Below are positions 13,116 through 20,328 of a stretch of DNA of 29,458 nt, one piece after another. The notes under the pieces are model-generated. The model ran no database searches and was not told the DNA's origin. It saw only the letters and a program-made list of their open reading frames with translations. A program made the translations under genes and the position numbers. The DNA is from a virus. The stretch covers positions 1-29,458 of IMG/VR virus record IMGVR_UViG_3300031919_000008. One strand, 5' to 3'. Positions within the stretch are counted from its first letter, which is position 1. Every line of letters starts with the position of its first letter.

Positions 13116-13276
13116 TGAGTTGCCAACATAAACGCCCAGGCCGCACGGCACGAATAGCGCGGCAGGAACGGGCCAAGCGCCGCCCGGTGCTGGTGATAGA
13201 GATGTGGCCAAGGGTACACGACCACAGGCCGGGCAGGGTGGTATGTGTGGCTGAGTATAGGGAGGCGGTAGTGTGA
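13115..13276 (+). CDS. small basic protein (53 aa)
   Basis: TAATG overlap with the previous micro-gene and GGGGGTGG upstream set ATG 13115. The protein is strongly basic at the N-terminus (HKRPGRTARIARQERAKRR) and then beta-like (PVLVIEMWPRVH), so nucleic-acid binding is possible. There is no known family. About 90 bases follow before the next gene, in which I see nothing. Confidence 0.5.
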   Translation: MSCQHKRPGRTARIARQERAKRRPVLVIEMWPRVHDHRPGRVVCVAEYREAVV

Positions 13277-13367
13277 TACCGTCTTAGGCGCACAGAAACG
13301 GTTCAAATTAGCGACAAACCAGGGCGGCTAAGGTGATTATACCTACCGCCCACACAAGGGGGCAAAA

Positions 13368-13502
13368 ATGGACAGGTTAACGCAACTAATCGAGCGCACC
13401 GGGGCAGTGATAGACCTAATAACAGCGGTAGTGTTCCTGGCGATAATGATACGGGTGTTTCGGTGGGTGGATGAGAATTTGATACTGGTGGGGGTGCAGT
13501 GA
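13368..13502 (+). CDS. 44-aa single-helix membrane protein
   Basis: AAGGGGG lies seven bases before ATG 13368. A polar start (MDRLTQLIERTG) leads into one transmembrane segment (VIDLITAVVFLAIMI), and the stop overlaps the following start (TGATG). The role is unknown. It is the fourth such peptide in the early region. Confidence 0.55.
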   Translation: MDRLTQLIERTGAVIDLITAVVFLAIMIRVFRWVDENLILVGVQ

Positions 13503-13780
13503 TGAAAGACGATGAAAAGCGATTTCTTATAGATGTTTATAAGTTGAGTCTTGATAGAGTACCGCATGTAACATTTGGAGGCTTATGCGTAGATGCACAA
13601 AGGAGAAGTCCAAGAGATTTAATTAATCAGCCCGACTTCTATATGCACTACAAGCGGGCGTGGTATCTGCTTGAAAAGTGGGGTAATAAGGATTGGTACG
13701 ACTGGGACGTAACTATGGATTTAGGTTGGATAACTCCTAAAGGTGTCGTAAAGGCAAAAAAATTGATGGGGGTGCAATAA
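13502..13780 (+). CDS. hypothetical protein (92 aa)
   Basis: The start overlaps the upstream stop (TGATG), with GGTGGGGGTG upstream. The protein is soluble and rich in aromatic residues (YMHYKRAWYLLEKWGNKDWYDWD) and ends in KKLMGVQ. The family is not recognised. The next start is directly after its stop. The AT content is higher than in the flanking genes, hinting at separate origin. Confidence 0.55.
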   Translation: MKDDEKRFLIDVYKLSLDRVPHVTFGGLCVDAQRRSPRDLINQPDFYMHYKRAWYLLEKWGNKDWYDWDVTMDLGWITPKGVVKAKKLMGVQ

Positions 13781-14089
13781 ATGGCTAAGTGGAGAAAAAA
13801 ACCCGTTGTTGTTGAGGCGTTCAGGATGAGGATTGACCCCCGGCCTGACTGGTTTCAGGGCGAAGTAACCAAGAACATTATCACTCACCAAGTAGTTGAA
13901 ATAGGCCACGGACATAATCCGTTTGAATTTAGTAAGACATACTACATCATCAAGACGCGCGAAGGTGAAATGACCGGGGATTATGGCGATTACATTATCA
14001 AGGAACCATTTCCAACGGCAGACAGGAAGATTTATCCCTGTAAACCAGATATATTCCACATGACCTACGAACCGGCGGAGGTGGACTAA
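13781..14089 (+). CDS. conserved phage protein of the PGDYIIKG/CKPDIF type (102 aa)
   Basis: The start WRKKPVVVEAFRM and the end GDYIIKEPFP...IYPCKPDIFHMTYEP match a family I recall from many Gram-positive and Gram-negative phages, of unknown function, with this N- and C-terminal pair. The start abuts the upstream stop and GGGGGTG precedes it. It probably works in the cytoplasm, as no membrane segment is present. Its stop overlaps the MazG-like gene by one base. Confidence 0.7.
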   Translation: MAKWRKKPVVVEAFRMRIDPRPDWFQGEVTKNIITHQVVEIGHGHNPFEFSKTYYIIKTREGEMTGDYGDYIIKEPFPTADRKIYPCKPDIFHMTYEPAEVD

Positions 14090-14361
14090 TGCACTATCAA
14101 TTCCCGCCCGTACGTTGGGCGGACACAAATACACCGTACCAGCAACTAGAACACATTCGTGAGGAACACGGCGAGGCATGGCAGGCGATGCTAAAGGGGC
14201 ACCTGGGTGATGTGGACGATGAGGTTATGGATTTGTACCACAGTTGTGAGACTTATTTCAGGGTGCGGGAACGGATGGGGATTGATGTGGACGCAGTGCT
14301 GAAGCGGACACAGGACAAGAACCATGACCGGGGGCATTATGATGCTGACGGTAACGGTTAG
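14089..14361 (+). CDS. MazG-like nucleotide pyrophosphohydrolase-type protein (90 aa)
   Basis: QQLEHIREEHGEAWQAM followed by DVDDEVMDLYHS gives the ExxE...ExxD pattern of the all-alpha MazG/dUTPase superfamily, whose acidic residues bind magnesium for NTP hydrolysis. The C-terminus VLKRTQDKNHDRGHY also fits MazG-like phage proteins. Such enzymes may clean the nucleotide pool or lower (p)ppGpp during infection. At 90 residues it is a minimal domain. ATG 14089 lies in the preceding stop (TAATG), with GGCGGAGG upstream. Confidence 0.65.
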   Translation: MHYQFPPVRWADTNTPYQQLEHIREEHGEAWQAMLKGHLGDVDDEVMDLYHSCETYFRVRERMGIDVDAVLKRTQDKNHDRGHYDADGNG

Positions 14362-14491
14362 AGAATACATCCTCTGGCGGCAGGGACTGGACCTACGCAG
14401 GGTTAAGCACCCGCCACAGTGGGAGGATAGCGCGGAGGTGGAGCGGTTGATGCGGAGGAAGCCGGAGAAGGGAGGCCCACTGTTTGCGTAG
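14342..14491 (+). CDS. small basic protein, last early gene (49 aa)
   Basis: ATG 14342 overlaps the MazG-like gene by 20 bases in another frame. The product (MLTVTVREYILWRQGLDLRR... ending GGPLFA) is Arg/Trp-rich and basic. There is no known family. It ends four bases before a strong terminator, as expected for the last gene of the early operon. Confidence 0.5.
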   Translation: MLTVTVREYILWRQGLDLRRVKHPPQWEDSAEVERLMRRKPEKGGPLFA

Positions 14492-14494
14492 GTA

Positions 14495-14526
14495 AAAGTT
14501 GGGGTAACTTTCGTTACCCCAACTTT
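14495..14526. terminator. strong bidirectional intrinsic terminator
   Basis: A perfect 14-bp stem (AAAGTTGGGGTAAC / GTTACCCCAACTTT) with loop TTTC is followed by an AT-rich tail in both directions. It closes the rightward early operon. On the minus strand it contains the stop codon of the RHH gene. Confidence 0.85.
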
Positions 14527-14663
14527 ACTTTATACTTTAATAACAAGTCCTTAACGGCCTCCTCTATGAATTTTGCTTGAGGTATCCTTGTTTCTTCTGA
14601 CAATTGTTTGAGTTTTTCTATTAATTCTTCTTTTAGGTATGTGGTGTATCTTGCTTTCCCCAT
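14514..14663 (-). CDS. ribbon-helix-helix regulator (49 aa)
   Basis: The product has a short strand (ARYTTYL) and two helices (KEELIEKLKQLSEETR; PQAKFIEEAVKDLLLKYK). These are typical of the RHH_1/CopG fold, used by small dimeric repressors. Minus-strand AAGGAGGG lies about 8 bases before ATG 14663. The stop codon falls within the terminator stem at 14495-14526. A divergent promoter pair lies directly upstream, so it probably regulates itself and the late-regulator gene at 14760; this is inference from layout. Confidence 0.75.
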   Translation of the reverse strand: MGKARYTTYLKEELIEKLKQLSEETRIPQAKFIEEAVKDLLLKYKVKLG

Positions 14664-14685
14664 GACATAACCCTCCTTATGCTAT

Positions 14686-14714
14686 ATCATAACACACACT
14701 AACCTTATTGTAAA
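14686..14714 (-). promoter_or_regulatory. leftward promoter of the RHH gene at 14514
   Basis: On the minus strand TTTACA (14714-14709), a 17-base spacer and TATGAT (14691-14686). TGT precedes the -10, giving an extended element. Confidence 0.7.
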
Positions 14715-14736
14715 TGTAATAAATTTATGGTATAAT
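14708..14736 (+). promoter_or_regulatory. rightward promoter of the late-regulator gene
   Basis: TTGTAA (14708-14713), a 17-base spacer and TATAAT (14731-14736), with TGG directly before the -10 (extended). The -35 overlaps the leftward -35 almost completely. ATGTAA occurs nearby three times and could be an operator repeat. Confidence 0.72.
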
Positions 14737-14759
14737 GTAAAAAACGAAAGGAGAATTAC

Positions 14760-15206
14760 ATGCCCAAACAAAAATCTGTTAATTACAATAGCAGGCGGTA
14801 TAGAGATATATTTAAGTATATTGAGTTTGAATTATATAACCATGAGCGCAACAAAAAGGAACTCGATGAAACGTTTAAAGATTTTTTAGGAGAGAAGCCA
14901 AAAGAAGGAGAAGTTAGGCCAAAAGGGGTCGCATCTGATCCTACGGGCCGAATTGTGACTAAATATTTATCCAGTAGACGAGTGTCAATGATGTCCAATA
15001 CTATAATTGCAATAGAAAGGGCACTTGCTAGAGCGAATGATGAGCATAGACAATTATACCACCTAAAATATGTTCAATGTTTACCATGGCAGCGTGTTTG
15101 CGATGAATTGCCTGTTAGCGAAAGAACTTATTTTAGACTAAGAAAAGAATTAGTTGTAGCTGTTGCGGAGGAAACAGGCATGGTTAACTTTGGTGAATGG
15201 CGGTAA
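14760..15206 (+). CDS. ArpU/RinA-like late transcription regulator (148 aa)
   Basis: The C-terminal segment YHLKYVQCLPWQRVCDELPV followed by SERTYFRLRKELV is a sigma-70 region 4-like helix-turn-helix. It is typical of ArpU/RinA-type proteins that switch on late genes in Firmicutes phages. The size and position, directly before the packaging genes and after a divergent promoter, fit this role. AAAGGAG lies about 7 bases before ATG 14760. This gene and the next are clearly more AT-rich than their neighbours. Confidence 0.8.
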   Translation: MPKQKSVNYNSRRYRDIFKYIEFELYNHERNKKELDETFKDFLGEKPKEGEVRPKGVASDPTGRIVTKYLSSRRVSMMSNTIIAIERALARANDEHRQLYHLKYVQCLPWQRVCDELPVSERTYFRLRKELVVAVAEETGMVNFGEWR

Positions 15207-15240
15207 TTTGGCAGGAATAGGGGGTATAAAAAGAAATATA

Positions 15241-15909
15241 ATGTATAATAGAGAAAAGTATTACTTTAATTGTTGGCGTTGTGGAACTTTAGTTCCCAAA
15301 ATGAACAAAGAGCCATTAAACAGGATTTTTTGTAGAGATTGTGCTGAAGAACATTATAAAGAAATAACCGAAGCAAAAGAAAGATATATTAATCTTAGAA
15401 CAAAATTAATGTTTGAAAACGCATTAATGATATTGGAAAAGCAAAATGTAAAAATGTATAAATACATTGATGCGGCTGAAACGATTAAAGAAGTCATCGA
15501 GAAAGGTTTAAAACAGTTTGATAGCGCACATGAAATAGTTGCCGTAATGGAGCTGTTGAGAAATAAGATTAGGGTAAAAATTCATCCAACGGTTGGTAAA
15601 TATAAAATAGACTTTACATTACCGGAACTTTTTGTGGTCTTAGAAATAGATGGATATATGCACAACTTTAAGAAATTAGAAGATACTAACCGAGATATTG
15701 AAATAAGAAAAGAACTCGGTGCTGAATGGGAAGTTGTGCGAATACCTACAAAATATATTGAATCTAATGTTAAGGCACTAGTTAAGGCAATAAAAGAAAT
15801 AAGACATTATAAGCAGAACATAAGAGCAAATAATCATGGAATAGTGCCTAAATGGTTTTCTGAACGAGATGCTAAAAGATGGGAAGATATTGAAAAAGGT
15901 TTATATTAA
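15241..15909 (+). CDS. DUF559/Vsr-like nuclease with N-terminal zinc ribbon (222 aa)
   Basis: An N-terminal CWRC...CRDC ribbon (residues 10-36) precedes a helical linker. A PD-(D/E)XK-type core then reads KIHPTVGKYKIDFTLPELFV and VVLEIDGYMHN, and ends VVRIPTKYIESN, as in DUF559/very-short-patch-repair-like endonucleases. ATG 15241 is the most likely start; only a weak GGGGGT lies about 15 bases upstream. The AT-rich composition and position between the late regulator and the terminase suggest a mobile nuclease (moron or homing-type) that may help the phage compete, which is inference. Confidence 0.65.
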   Translation: MYNREKYYFNCWRCGTLVPKMNKEPLNRIFCRDCAEEHYKEITEAKERYINLRTKLMFENALMILEKQNVKMYKYIDAAETIKEVIEKGLKQFDSAHEIVAVMELLRNKIRVKIHPTVGKYKIDFTLPELFVVLEIDGYMHNFKKLEDTNRDIEIRKELGAEWEVVRIPTKYIESNVKALVKAIKEIRHYKQNIRANNHGIVPKWFSERDAKRWEDIEKGLY

Positions 15910-15933
15910 TTATGTTACCGTGAAAAGTTATCG

Positions 15934-15957
15934 AGCAGGCCAAGCGGTCTGCTTTTT
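15934..15957 (+). terminator. intrinsic terminator after the nuclease gene
   Basis: An 8-bp stem (AGCAGGCC / GGTCTGCT, one G-T pair) with loop AAGC is followed by TTTTT. Confidence 0.8.
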
Positions 15958-15964
15958 CATTTAG

Positions 15965-16008
15965 CGCCGCGTCCTGGAGCAACCCAGGCCGGCGACCCCT
16001 TACGGGAG
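15965..16008 (+). promoter_or_regulatory. structured leader before the terminase genes
   Basis: CCTGG / CCAGG (15973-15977 / 15984-15988) forms a hairpin, flanked by GCCG and CGGC, and a second CCC/GGG element follows. It lies between the terminator and the terminase small-subunit gene and could be a folded leader or part of a packaging recognition site. No family is recognised. Confidence 0.3.
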
Positions 16009-16017
16009 ATGGTGGGA

Positions 16018-16536
16018 ATGAAAGACAGTATTCAGCATGATAATTTAATCATTGATACGGAAATCGCCCATTTTGCCAAGGCGTACATTGAGTACGGCCA
16101 CGACCCCGAGTTGTTGGCTAAGATGTTCGATAAAAGCCGAGCCACCATTAACCGTTGGCTAAAGCGCCGGGACTTCATTGCGGAGTATAACAAGCAGGTT
16201 GGTGACGGGGTTGTTATCCTACAGACTACTTGTAAACGAGAAGCGCCGAAATCGCTGTATTCCAAAGTTGCCTTGCGGGATAAACTCCAAGCGAAGGTTG
16301 ATAAAAACGTGGCTAGTGTTTATGAAATGCGACTCTTAAATGAGATTAATAACGACATTATTAAGCTGATTACCGGCGAGAAGCTGAGAATGGAGCATAG
16401 CGGGCCGGATGGCGGGCCGTTGCAGGTGGAACATGGGGGTGAGTTGATTAATGAGCTTATCCAGGACCCCGAATTGGCAAAGCGAATTAAAGCACGTTAC
16501 AGACGGACAGTTATACCGAGCGTTAGCGAGGAATGA
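16018..16536 (+). CDS. terS: terminase small subunit
   Basis: The N-terminal helix-turn-helix (HFAKAYIEYGHDPELLAKMF, then DKSRATINRWLKRRDF) is the DNA-recognition domain expected of a small terminase. It is followed by a coiled-coil-like oligomerisation region (RDKLQAKVDKNVASVYEMRL). It recognises the phage packaging site and delivers DNA to the large subunit. ATG 16018 has GGTGGG just upstream; ATG 16009 is in frame but poorly spaced. The last 86 bases overlap the large-subunit gene in another frame. Confidence 0.75.
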   Translation: MKDSIQHDNLIIDTEIAHFAKAYIEYGHDPELLAKMFDKSRATINRWLKRRDFIAEYNKQVGDGVVILQTTCKREAPKSLYSKVALRDKLQAKVDKNVASVYEMRLLNEINNDIIKLITGEKLRMEHSGPDGGPLQVEHGGELINELIQDPELAKRIKARYRRTVIPSVSEE

Positions 16537-18067
16537 TTATGCCTTTTACTGTGAGTACGTCCACCGGGGGAGATGGATACCTGGTAAGCACCTGTTATTA
16601 ATTTGCGGAGAGGCTGAAAAATTAATATACGATGCACTTTACAATGATGCCGGCGAAAAGGTGAGTATACTTATTTTTCAACTGCCGCCACAGCATGGTA
16701 AATCTACCTCACTAACCGAAACCTTGCCGAGTTTTTATCTGGGCAAATTCCCTGACCGGCGCGTTATTGAGTTATCATATGGTGACGACCTAGCCCGCCG
16801 GTTCGGGCGGCGTAACAAGCAGAAAATTGAGGAATTTGGGAAAGAGCTATTCGGCATTGAACTGGATAGTTCACGCAAAAGCGACACCGACTTTGAGATA
16901 AAAGGTCATATGGGCGGAATGATTAGCCGGGGCATAATGTCAAGCGTTACGGGCAACTCTGGGGAATTGATTCTCATAGATGACCCAATCAAAAACAGGC
17001 AGGAAGCAGAAAGCGAGACTTACCGCGCAAGACTATGGGAAGAATGGCAAAACTCAATCAAGACCCGCCTTTCAGCCAATGGTAAGGTTATCCTTATTCA
17101 AACCCGTTGGCATGAGGGGGACTTGGCTGGCCTAATCATGCAGCACGAAAAAGGCGTGAAGGTTTATAACATCCCCTGTGAAGCCGAGGAAGGTGACATC
17201 TTAGGCCGTGAGCCTGGGGATGCTTTGTTTCCCGAGATAGGCAAAGACCGGGCCTGGAAGGATCAGTTCAAGAACTCATACATAAATGACCCTACGGTGG
17301 AAGGCGGCGGCCTGCGGGCGTGGCTGGCACTATTCCAGGGGCGGCCATCATCCCAGGAGGGCAACATGCTAAAACGGCATTGGTGGCGGTACTGGAAACC
17401 CAAGGACGTTGAATTGCCTCCGGTAACGGTGAAACTGCCTACCGGGGAATATGTTAACCTGTACGCCGTTGACCTACCGAATAAATTTGACCGGGTGTTG
17501 CAAAGTTGGGATATGACCTTCAAGGATTCAGCCGGTACTGACTTTGTGGCCGGCGGTGTGTGGGCAAATAAGGCGGCGAACATATTTTACCTTGACCAGT
17601 TTTACGAGCGCGTGGACTTCGTGAAAACGATTCATGCACTTTTGACTGTGACTCAGAAGTGGCCGGAAGCAACAACTAAACTGGTTGAGGATAAAGCCAA
17701 CGGCCCGGCGGCTATCTCCATGTTGCGGCATAAAGTGGGCGGCATTATCCCGGTACTGCCGGAGGGAAGCAAGATAGCGCGGGCAAGTGCAGTATCGCCG
17801 CTGATTGAGGCTGGTAACGTGTACCTGCCCCATCCAATGGTTCATCCGTGGGTAAACCTGTTTATTGAGCAATGCGCGGCGTTTCCCAAGGGGGTAAATG
17901 ACGATCTCGTGGACGAAATGAGCCAGGCTTTAAAGCGGTTTATGTATGTGCGGGAGAGTGAAACCGGCACCAAACTACCGGACAATCTCCCGGAGGATTT
18001 AAAACAAGACCTATTACAAGATCCCAAAGCGTTAGAGCACTGGTTAGCCACACATGGAGGACGATAA
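16451..18067 (+). CDS. terL: terminase large subunit
   Basis: The packaging ATPase-nuclease shows Walker A-like QLPPQHGKSTSLTE (about residues 76-89), Walker B LILIDDPIK, and a C-terminal RNase-H-like nuclease with QSWDMTFKDS, VEDKANGP and VNDDLVDEMSQAL supplying acidic residues. This matches the psiM2/TIGR01630-type terminase. It cuts concatemeric DNA and pumps it into the prohead through the portal. ATG 16451 has GGGGGTGAG upstream and gives an unusually long 86-base overlap with the small subunit; no later start is found before the conserved ARNDYAFYCEYVH segment. Confidence 0.93.
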   Translation: MSLSRTPNWQSELKHVTDGQLYRALARNDYAFYCEYVHRGRWIPGKHLLLICGEAEKLIYDALYNDAGEKVSILIFQLPPQHGKSTSLTETLPSFYLGKFPDRRVIELSYGDDLARRFGRRNKQKIEEFGKELFGIELDSSRKSDTDFEIKGHMGGMISRGIMSSVTGNSGELILIDDPIKNRQEAESETYRARLWEEWQNSIKTRLSANGKVILIQTRWHEGDLAGLIMQHEKGVKVYNIPCEAEEGDILGREPGDALFPEIGKDRAWKDQFKNSYINDPTVEGGGLRAWLALFQGRPSSQEGNMLKRHWWRYWKPKDVELPPVTVKLPTGEYVNLYAVDLPNKFDRVLQSWDMTFKDSAGTDFVAGGVWANKAANIFYLDQFYERVDFVKTIHALLTVTQKWPEATTKLVEDKANGPAAISMLRHKVGGIIPVLPEGSKIARASAVSPLIEAGNVYLPHPMVHPWVNLFIEQCAAFPKGVNDDLVDEMSQALKRFMYVRESETGTKLPDNLPEDLKQDLLQDPKALEHWLATHGGR

Positions 18068-18068
18068 C

Positions 18069-20057
18069 ATGGGCATTTTGGACGGGGTAAAAAGGGGCGT
18101 GAAGCGCATCATGGGCGACGAAAAGCAATTGGCCGACGACCGCGACCAGGCTAAACTGGAACAGTGGAAAAATAAACTCACCGAGGCTATGTCTGAGCAT
18201 GATACCTTCCGGGGCAATGCGGCCACCTGGGATGCTATCTATAACGGTACCAAGGCGGTAGGGGCTAATGTTGGCAGGGTTTATGTTTCTGATCGCTATA
18301 ACTTTGACGATATTACCAACCTGCCCGGTACTAAAGACGCTCGTCAAGTGGTTAACCTGACATTCCAGCTAATTGAGTCACAGATTGATATATCCGTGCC
18401 CATGCCATCGGTTGATGCTATCGAGGGCGACGACGACAACGAGCGCAAGGACATGATAGAGGGCATGCTTACCTACATGGCCGAGGGGCCGGAGTTGGAA
18501 CGCATCAACTCTGAGAATGAGCGTATAGCCAAGAAAAATAGCATGGCCATTATGAAGGTATCCTATAACCCAGACTTTAAGCGGCATAAATTCCGTGGGC
18601 GTATTGAAACCACTAACCCCCATCCGGTAAACGTGATACCGCAGCCGGGAGTGTACCGGGTTAAGGATATGGATTATCTTTTCCATATTGAAACCCGTAC
18701 CATTGATTATGTATGCCGCAGGTATGGCGACGAGTTTAGAGATAAATTGCAAGATGAGTCAGCCGAGTATAGTTATCTTGAAGAATTTTCAACTACACCA
18801 AGCTATACCAATAACAGCGCCGACCGGGGCAAAGTTTCCGTGGTGGAGTGCTGGTATAAGGATAAAGAAGGTGATGTGTGCCTGTTAACCTGGGCAAATG
18901 ATGTCATCCTAAAGGATATGCCCAAGTTTTTCTATAAACGCGATCCCGAAGGCAACATTTTGGAATATGAAGAAATGGAGATTGAGCAATACGACGAGGA
19001 AGGTAATTACATTGGTTCGCAGACCGTAACCATTCCGGCGTATGTGCCCAAGCATTTCCCGTTCGTGATACAGTACAATATTCCCAAGGAAAAAAGTTAT
19101 TATGGCAAGGCCGATCCTGACATCATTTACGACCAACAGGAAGCGATTAAGAAAGTGTTGTCTATCGAGGAAGAAAAGCTAATCAGGGGCACCACTAAGA
19201 TATTTGCGCGAAAGGGCACCGGTATTGCTCAGAGGCTCACCGATGCAGTTAGTCAGATAATCGAAGTAGACGACCCGCTGGCAGACATTCGGGTGGTGGA
19301 TCTGAAAACTCCTGATCGTTCTCTAAAGGACTATTACGAGCTGATGAAGCAGGCGGCCAAGGATTCCCTAGGTGTTACCGAAGCATCGCAGGGGCGTTCT
19401 GAAGGTTCCAGTCTTTCCGGTCGGGCATTGGAAATATTGGCTAACAATACAGCAGGTCGCATTAGTGTGAAAATCTTCGAGAAGCAGATTGCATTTACTG
19501 AACTGTATCAGCTTTATTATGATTTCCTGTTAGCGTTTATTGATGATACAATACCGTACCGGGTACCTGGGGAGAATAACAAGCCGCAGTTTGGATATTT
19601 CGACAAGTCCAGGCTTTTAAAGCAGGATGATGCTGGAGAATGGTACTGGCCTGACTTCGACATTAAGATTAGCTCTGATACCGGGCTACCGAAGGATAAA
19701 CGGTTCATCATGGATTCGGCTAACCAGTCGGCAGGGAAAATGCTTGACCCCATAGCTTACTGGATGGTTATGAAAAGTATTGGATTTCCTAATGCCAGCG
19801 CGATATTGGAGCGTGAACAACAGAAGGAAGAAATGGCACAACAACAGGCACAGCAGCAACCGCCTGGGGCACAGATACCACCAGAGGGACCGATGCCTCT
19901 AGGTGGAGGTATGCCCCCGGAACTACAGCAGGCAGTGGCGCAACTCCCGCCCGAGGTGCAGCAGGTACTTTCTCAACTACCACCAGAGCAGGTTATGCAA
20001 TTTTTAAGTATGCCGGTTGAACAGCAGATGGCTATACTGCAAGGGCAACAGTTTTAA
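18069..20057 (+). CDS. portal protein (P22-like size)
   Basis: At 662 residues it follows the large terminase directly, as portals do. Landmarks are NPHPVNVIPQPGVYRVKDMD, VPKHFPFVIQYNIPKEKSYYG, DIIYDQQEAIKKVLSIEEEK and SQGRSEGSSLSGRALEIL. These are familiar from long P22-type portals and their relatives. The C-terminus is Gln/Pro-rich with pseudo-repeats of LPPEVQQVLSQLPPEQVMQF type, a probable long helical barrel or flexible tail. ATG 18069 is chosen because GGAGG lies 9 bases before; ATG 18054 lacks one. The portal forms the dodecameric DNA entry ring and anchors the tail. Confidence 0.85.
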   Translation: MGILDGVKRGVKRIMGDEKQLADDRDQAKLEQWKNKLTEAMSEHDTFRGNAATWDAIYNGTKAVGANVGRVYVSDRYNFDDITNLPGTKDARQVVNLTFQLIESQIDISVPMPSVDAIEGDDDNERKDMIEGMLTYMAEGPELERINSENERIAKKNSMAIMKVSYNPDFKRHKFRGRIETTNPHPVNVIPQPGVYRVKDMDYLFHIETRTIDYVCRRYGDEFRDKLQDESAEYSYLEEFSTTPSYTNNSADRGKVSVVECWYKDKEGDVCLLTWANDVILKDMPKFFYKRDPEGNILEYEEMEIEQYDEEGNYIGSQTVTIPAYVPKHFPFVIQYNIPKEKSYYGKADPDIIYDQQEAIKKVLSIEEEKLIRGTTKIFARKGTGIAQRLTDAVSQIIEVDDPLADIRVVDLKTPDRSLKDYYELMKQAAKDSLGVTEASQGRSEGSSLSGRALEILANNTAGRISVKIFEKQIAFTELYQLYYDFLLAFIDDTIPYRVPGENNKPQFGYFDKSRLLKQDDAGEWYWPDFDIKISSDTGLPKDKRFIMDSANQSAGKMLDPIAYWMVMKSIGFPNASAILEREQQKEEMAQQQAQQQPPGAQIPPEGPMPLGGGMPPELQQAVAQLPPEVQQVLSQLPPEQVMQFLSMPVEQQMAILQGQQF

Positions 20058-20096
20058 TACTACTTCCAATAGCACCACGCAAAGGAGGTGAGTCAC

Positions 20097-20222
20097 TTGA
20101 AAGGAAAAGGCAAACAAATGCCGGTAAAAGGGGTCGTGCAGTACGGCAATCCCACCGGGCAACCACAAAGCACCAGCAAAATTAAATACGGCGACGACCT
20201 ACGGAATGGTAAAGGTAAGTAG
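20097..20222 (+). CDS. small basic protein (41 aa) after the portal
   Basis: AAAGGAGGTG lies directly before TTG 20097, giving MKGKGKQMPVKGVVQYGNPT and a Lys/Gly-rich end. It is easily overlooked. Short basic proteins often occur between portal and scaffold genes; it may be a minor head protein. A terminator follows immediately. Confidence 0.6.
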   Translation: MKGKGKQMPVKGVVQYGNPTGQPQSTSKIKYGDDLRNGKGK

Positions 20223-20248
20223 GGCTTGTGAATAACACAGGCCCTTTT
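20222..20248 (+). terminator. intrinsic terminator between portal and scaffold genes
   Basis: A 9-bp stem GGGCTTGTG / CACAGGCCC (one G-T pair) with loop AATAA is followed by TTTTCTT. The next ~80 bases up to 20328 hold no gene. Confidence 0.75.
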
Positions 20249-20328
20249 CTTATGCTGATTCGCGGCATAGGCTCACCCACTATACGGGTAGATTCGGTGG
20301 CGACCGTAAACGCGGGAGGCAACAATAA

